From positions 100,987-164,986 of the forward strand of contig JAVXUO010001575.1 in the NCBI GenBank assembly GCA_033065855.1: 64,000 nt of DNA, read 5' to 3'. Made by a program: the position numbers and the translations under genes. The number at the start of each line of letters is the position of its first letter. Position 1 is the stretch's first letter. This document shows, piece by piece, positions 58,242-64,000 of the stretch. This DNA is from Escallonia rubra. Lineage: Eukaryota > Streptophyta > Magnoliopsida > Escalloniales > Escalloniaceae. The notes under the pieces are model-generated. The model searched no databases, had not been told where the DNA came from, and saw only the letters and a list, made by a program, of their open reading frames with translations.

Positions 58242-60023
58242 ATGTTTCGGAGATGTTTTTGTTTTTGTTGTTCTTCTGAAGATGATCAAGAACCAAATGC
58301 CAGGTATGCTCTTCGTATATCAGGCCTGAATCGTAGCGTTGTGCGTCGTCTTATATCTCTAATGATCTGTATATTAGCTAGAAAGTTGAATATGTGGCCA
58401 CCAAAGATTAGGTATTCGGCTGCTCTTTCGAATATCATACATCATGCAGCTGTATGTATGTTTTGTAGGCTTCCTTTTCTCGAAAACCCTTTTTTTTATT
58501 TTTCTTCTCATGCGATTTTATCTTTTTATGCTGTTTTAGTGTAAACAAGAGTAGGGATTATCCATGGGAAATTTACACTCTCAAAGAGCTTGTCCATGCA
58601 ACAAACAACTTCCACAACGATAACAAGATAGGAGAAGGCGGATTCGGAAGTGTTTATTGGGGTCGAACAAGTAAAGGCGTTGAGGCAATCATGTCCATCT
58701 TATATCATTTGCTATCCCCATCTGCTTTCTTTTGAAGAAACTTTGGAAGAAAAAAAAATAGAAAATTAAAGATTCGGTTTGATTTGATCTTGCAGATAGC
58801 AGTCAAAAGGTTAAAGGCTATGAGTGCAAAAGCAGAAATGGAATTTGCAGTTGAAGTGGAAATTCTTGGCAGGGTGAGACATAAGAATTTATTAGGTTTG
58901 AGGGGATTTTATGCTGGTGGGGATGAAAGGCTTATCGTCTACGATTACATGCCTAACCATAGCTTGATCACCCACCTACATGGCCAACTCGCTGCTGATT
59001 GCCTCCTAGATTGGCCTCGAAGAATGAGTATAGCCATTGGATCAGCAGATGGATTAGCGTAAGTACATATATTTGTTCCCTTTCTTCTTTCTCCCTTTTT
59101 CTCTCTAAGTTTTTGTCCTTGACAGACCAAGAACTGAAAAATATTTTGCCACACGAACTCACATAAAACCTAATGATCAAAGTCTTCGCAACTCGTCACA
59201 ATAGAATATGATTTTGTACTCACCCAGAAAGAATAGATTGTCAGCAATGATGGCTTCATAACCACTTCATTCTCGGTCTATGTGCTAGTCCACAATCTCG
59301 GATTGACATGATCATAGATCTAATTTATAACTCGGCATTGAAATATTCATCTTACACATATCTTGCTTCGTCGAATCTTCAAGGTACTTGCACCATGAAG
59401 CCAATCCTCATATAATCCACAGAGATATAAAGGCGAGTAACGTTTTATTAGATTCAGAATTCCAGGCGAAGGTTGCTGATTTTGGCTTCGCGAAGCTTAT
59501 ACCAGACGGAGTCACTCATATGACCACAAGAGTGAAGGGAACATTAGGGTACTTAGCACCCGAGTACGCCATGTGGGGCAAAGTGTCTGAGAGCTGCGAC
59601 GTTTATAGCTTTGGGATATTGTTGCTCGAGATCGTTAGTGCCAAAAAGCCTATTGAGAAACTTCCTGGTGGTGTGAAGCGCGACATTGTACAATGGGCTA
59701 CTCCGTATGTGCAAAAGGGCATTTTTGATCACATTGCCGACCCTCGTTTGAAAGGCAAGTACGACCAAGGGCAGTTGCAAACTGCGATTATGATAGCAAT
59801 GAGGTGTACGGACGGCAACCCGGATAACCGGCCTAGTATGTTGGAAGTGTTGGAGTGGCTAAAGAATGGTGTTGGAAGCAGGAAAAAGGAGATAGCCATA
59901 GTGAAAGATCCGGTTGATGAAACTGAGGATGAAGATTATGGTGATGATGATACCGATTATGAAGGGTATGGAAAGGGAAATTCTGGAGAAAGAATGGAGC
60001 GAGTGGGATCAAGAAGAAGGTGA
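58242..60023 (+). CDS. PTI1-like receptor-like cytoplasmic kinase (At3g15890/At1g52540 type), 369 aa
   Basis: Four exons: 58242-58303, 58540-58684, 58796-59058 and 59384-60023. Phases fit throughout; intron 2 uses a GC donor (GAG|GCAATC) instead of GT. The N-terminus MFRRCFCFCCSSEDD is Cys-rich, suggesting S-acylation and membrane attachment (inferred). The kinase domain has WEIYTLKELVHATNNF before the loop GEGGFGSV (52-59), lysine K73 in IAVK, HRDIKASN (169-176), DFG (189-191) and GTLGYLAPE (209-217). It is an RD kinase with all catalytic residues. The tail is very acidic (DETEDEDYGDDDTDYEG). Relatives act in signalling downstream of receptors, but the exact role of this subgroup is little known. 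No ectodomain or membrane segment. Exon boundaries were chosen because the spliced product is colinear with the family; an unspliced reading stops in each intron. Confidence 0.92.
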
Positions 60024-60616
60024 AAATATGTGAGCTAAATTATTTATTTCTTGAAAATTGAATTGTATCTTTTTCATTATTTTTCTCTCTTTGTGGTTCT
60101 TGTTTTTGTCGTTGACTTAATTTATATGTACCATATGAGGAAGGAAGGATTGTCCCTTGGGGCTCTGCATAGAATATAGACGCCCTTGTCAATAGCTTTC
60201 AAAGGAAAAAAAAACATTTGAGTAGTTCATTTAATTTATAAATCTGCTAGGGTTTTTGTTTGGTGACATTTGGGCTATGTCCGGACTGTTCATCTTTTTC
60301 AATTTTATATCGATAAGGTTTAGGAGATGAATATTATGAGATTGTAAAAGGGTACTTTGATCTCAATGTTGTTTCGTTTTTTAATATCGTTTTATAAGTT
60401 ACTGTGTCAAAACAAGTGAAGTGCATTAAGAAGACATGATGAGCAGTTTATTAACTAGGAAGAAGAAGGACAAATGTATTGTCTTCTTAAATGAAAGTTG
60501 ATAATGATGATAAACACAATTATTCCCAAAGTTCGAGTAAAGTAAATGAAAAAGCAATGCAAACATGATCTTACATCTTCTTTTAGAGCCATTAATGGAA
60601 GGGCTCAGCCCAGATA

Positions 60617-60678
60617 AAGGTGTTGGGTTTTACTTCTGGGGCCTGTGGGTAGCAATGGAAACCTAATAATTGGGGTTT
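60617..60678 (+). repeat. Direct repeat, left copy (62 bp; partner at 63439-63500)
   Basis: AAGGTGTTGGGTTTTACTTC…CCTAATAATTGGG matches 63439-63500 with about five differences, in the same orientation, 2.8 kb apart. Nothing in the sequence shows whether it is a dispersed repeat or a duplication boundary. Confidence 0.85.
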
Positions 60679-63438
60679 TATCTCCAAGTTAAAGCTAGTA
60701 GAACAACGTATAATTAACTACACAATACTTTTACTTAACTTAACAGTAGTTCTAAAGCTGGTAGAACAACATACACAGTGCCCAGAACACATTCATGGCA
60801 AGTTTAACAGGGATTATCTCATTAAAAAATAAACTGTAAACTGTTATATTCTAGGATTTTCTTTTATTGGATCCGGATCAAATCCAATGGATTGCGTTTG
60901 TGGTCCCTCTTTGCATGACATCTGATTTTGTCAATAGGTATTAAACCATCTACTACGTTTAGATATTGCACTTATAAAAAGGCCATGTACGTGGCGGGCA
61001 CATGTAGATGCTTGTTCAAGAAACCGAGTTTGCTTGTTATTAGAGTTCAATATTGAAAATTTAAGAGGATTGAGTTGGATGCTCGGTTTCAAATGCCACA
61101 ACGCATGCTTAAATCTTCGAGATTAATGCAATTCGGCCATAAGTTTTAGTCCTTATAATTATTAAACACTTGAAGTATGCCATTACTGTAAATACTCCGA
61201 GCATTCCATTTTTTAAATGTCATCAATGATTGCTTATCGCGAGACGATACACGTCCACAAATATCTAACACTTGACTTGTAGAAGAAGAATTTAATTGTG
61301 TTCCGAAGTTTCAGTGACCATATTGCAAATGATTGATAAGTCAACTTCTACTTGAGAAGTTCGATGCATTCTTCATTTATCCTGGGTTTGAAATGTCGAG
61401 AGCGGTTTGTTCTAAGTTATTTTCACAGGTTAGTTGTCATTGATGAAGAAAGAAGCATATGGTCTAAGGGCCACAGCTCATAAGAAGTATTTGGTCACCG
61501 CCCAAAGAGAGTCATCAAAGTGGGTACATATCTGCTTGGCGGCAATCCGTCTTAATTACTTGTGACATTACCAGCTTGATCGAAGAAAGTGATACCCTTT
61601 CACTTTGAAACCAAAGGTTTGACTATTTTGGCTCCTATATTGGGGCTAAAGAAACGGTACTTCTTTTGTATTTTTGTCGAACGATAATACAATTCAAAAC
61701 ATGGAAAGCGTACAATTCGCGAAGGAACTAACAAAACCCTAAGGAAACCTTGAGAATCAAAATATGTGCACCACTGATAAAGCTAATTATTATGTCATCA
61801 ACACAAATCATCTTTACCCAATCAACTAATAATCTCCTTGGCTGTTAGAGGAGTAGGCCAATAAGACGCAATCTCCATTCTTGAATCAATCATGTCGGTT
61901 ATCGCTAAAGAATGTTCAACATTATTGAAGTCTGATCTCCAAGTCAAAAGTAACATTAAGAGTAGGAAAAACCCACCAAGTATAAAAACTAATTTCAAAC
62001 TTCATGTATGGTCAATGTAGGACTTGACAAACATGTCAAAATTCTTGCAAGGAAAAAAAAAGAAAGAAAGCTCTTGCAAATAGACAACATGTAAAGTAAA
62101 ACCATGAAAAAAATAGATAAAAAATTAGCGAAACGAAGGGAAAGTCCGGAGTTAGACAGGGAGAGGGGAGGGCCTCAGCTCCTTTGAGGAGAGACACTCC
62201 CCAAAGACACAGCGGCTTTCTTGTGGGAGAAATGGGTAGAAAGGGAGTAAAAGAGATACAATAACACAATGAAATATTTTACTCTTTAGCAGCCAAGTAC
62301 TCCAACATGATGAAATAGTGTTTATCTTTCTTTCTTTTTTGGCTATGAAATAGTGTTTTTCTAAGTCTACAGAAATGAGACAGTGCAGCAAAGCGTTTTG
62401 GGCCCGTACGCTTACGAGATTTTTTTCTGTATTCTGTATTCTATTTTTGTTTTTTAAATTTTAGTATTCAGTTCTAAAATTGAATTTTGTACTTTTAATT
62501 TTTTCCGTATAATTTTTTTCAATTTTTCTTGTACGTTTACCATTCTCATTTTTATTTTTACCAACTTTTTTGGATCGATTCTACCTCTTCCCCTTCACGA
62601 GTTCCCTTTCCCCTTCCCCTTCCCTGTTCCCATCTCTGTGTGTCCCCATTTCCCTTCCCCTTCCCCTTCATTACCCTCATCGTAATCCCAACATCCTCAA
62701 TCCCATCAAATACCCCACAAGTCCCTCCATTTCCACCGCCAACCACCACGGGCCACAGTCCAGCCACCGCCACAGGGTGACTCGTCATCGTCTCAGTCAG
62801 CCATCCCACGACTGTTGCCTGAATTAGCGGCATCAGTCGATGAACCCACAAACCTAAATTCCACAGGTAACGACTTGATCGACTGGAGAGCTTTCTACGA
62901 CATTTCCTCGCGACGATGATTCTTGGCCAGCGATTTCGTCAACCCTATCTCCTTCGTCTGGATTCCGGCGAGATCTCCTTTCGGATGGGAGTTGATGGTG
63001 TTGTCTGTGGGTTGTGGGTGAAGAAAGAGTACAGGAAGAGAGATAGAGAGTGAGGGGGAGAGAGAGTTTGCCGAAGGTCGAGGGGTGAACAATGGTTCTG
63101 TACGGGGTGCTAGGGAGGAGAGAAGGGAGGGAGCAGCTTCTGACATTGAGTTCATTTTTTTGGAAAAAGGTGAAAACAGCCCTTTCATGATATTGGCTAC
63201 TGTTTGGATATTTGTATCCAAAATGAAATTGAAAAAATGTAAAAGTACACGAAAAAAGTATTTTTTTTATCATCATTGCTAAATACAAAAACAAAATAAG
63301 GTAAGCGTTTTGTTTCTCGGCTTTTAAGTTTTCACTGTGCTTTGCAAAGCCGGTGGGAAGTAGCGAAAATTGTTCTGGCGGCAGCATTTTTCTAAACGCT
63401 ATTATTTCGGAGCCATAGGCGGCTCCTACCCCCATATT

Positions 63439-63500
63439 AAGGTGTTGGGTTTTACTTCTCGGGCCTGTGGGCGGCAATGGAAGCCTAATAATTGGGCTTT
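63439..63500 (+). repeat. Direct repeat, right copy (partner at 60617-60678)
   Basis: Same 62-bp phrase as the left copy, including GGCCTGTGGG and TAATAATTGGG. Confidence 0.85.
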
Positions 63501-64000
63501 GTGGGGCTAAAAGTTCGTCCCCAAATACAAAAAGTTTTTTTCTTACTATTATTCATTTGGTAACTGACCAGTGATAGCCGGATAAAGTAAATTCAAAATG
63601 TTATAACATTGGAAAACAAAAATGGGATTGTTCTTTTTTAAATACCGAGTTTTTGTTTCTAAAAAGGGTAATAGCAGAATTTATTACTGTATCTTTTAGC
63701 CAAGAAACAATGTGTGAAGCATTTTACAAACATAAGTGAATGTAGAGATCGATAGATGCTCCAGAAATCTAACACTGTTCATCCATCAAGTTTCTATACA
63801 AATAGTAGACATACCACGAGCTGAATTAGATAAATTTTATTTGGAACAAAATAAGCACCAAATCTTTTTATAGTGTCATTATTTTACTACTAATCCAACT
63901 TTTAGCATTTTAAAGTTATACATTAACAATATGCCAACATATTAGCACTTTATTTAAATTATTATACTCTTTAAAAAATACTCTATATTGTGAAATGAAA

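Larger units (their letters stand above)
60024..64000. other. Right-edge intergenic region with relic repeats
   Basis: The first 150 bp should be 3' UTR of the PTI1-like kinase. No gene is supported further on. 62580-62700 is a CCCTTCCC-rich low-complexity stretch, and the 207-codon minus frame across 62854-63477 crosses it and shows no family signature. Long T/A-rich blocks at 62403-62560 and 63215-63310 are partly complementary (both containing ACGCTTAC near their outer ends), suggesting a decayed TIR element without proven ends. Confidence 0.45.

Noticed and set aside
62403-63320. TIR element suggested by ACGCTTAC-containing T/A-rich blocks
   Set aside because: The arms match only loosely and no target duplication is convincing.
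62854-63477. 207-codon minus-strand frame
   Set aside because: It crosses low-complexity CCCTTCC sequence and a TIR-like block, with no family resemblance or plausible splice context.
1-64000. tRNA, rRNA or CRISPR-like arrays
   Set aside because: No cloverleaf with the expected box motifs, no rRNA core and no spaced repeat array was recognised on reading; a tRNAscan-SE or Infernal run would be needed to be certain for small RNAs.

Overview
The window is nuclear DNA of a dicot plant. Genes carry GT-AG introns, intergenic DNA is long and AT-rich, and L1-type LINEs, copia, MULE, hAT, PIF/Harbinger-like and MITE insertions are dense. The protein families (GT64, plant receptor-like kinases, the plant bHLH118/36/120/126 subgroup) are plant ones. 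No closer species call is possible from sequence alone.

Layout. (1) 886-3400: the last four exons of a GT64 glycosyltransferase of the EPC1/GMT1 type; its N-terminal exon is not visible. (2) 5290-6632: a Mutator-like element with about 150-bp terminal inverted repeats and 9-bp target duplications. (3) 9603-11522: an intronless receptor-like kinase of the At4g25390/At2g45590 type, with an insertion of about 245 residues between DFG and APE. (4) 17517-51937: a cluster of five bHLH loci. Three are intact (27350-28383, 43117-44154, 51019-51937) and two are dead (17517-17926, 35547-35743). (5) 58242-60023: a four-exon PTI1-like cytoplasmic kinase. The remaining DNA is intergenic, with relics and simple repeats.

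The organising event of the middle is a direct duplication. Unit A (18846-35743) and unit B (36999 to about 51329, continuing into the third bHLH gene) share sequence from end to end, and each carries one 241-residue-type bHLH followed by one shorter-type bHLH. Because the units are paralogous, each serves as the empty-site control for insertions in the other. This dates several insertions as later than the duplication: a Pack-MULE carrying a fragment of a CAF1 deadenylase gene, a 994-bp hAT element, a 740-bp TAA-flanked element, a 4.3-kb block with a dead LINE, a 1586-bp solo-LTR-like insert, and a minute LINE tail. The shorter-type bHLH of unit A was destroyed by an LTR insertion just before its ATG, a +1 frameshift and a copia insertion in intron 1. 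Its unit B counterpart is intact but has lost the conserved histidine of the bHLH basic region.

The kinase followed by same-strand bHLH genes matches what I recall of Arabidopsis (At4g25390 beside At4g25400/25410, At5g51770 beside At5g51780/51790), so the arrangement looks old. I see no CRISPR, operon or convincing RNA gene, and no wholly new biochemical system. The most unusual items are the kinase activation-segment insertion, the CAF1-bearing Pack-MULE with its empty site, the altered bHLH basic region, and a templated repair scar at 31303-31374.
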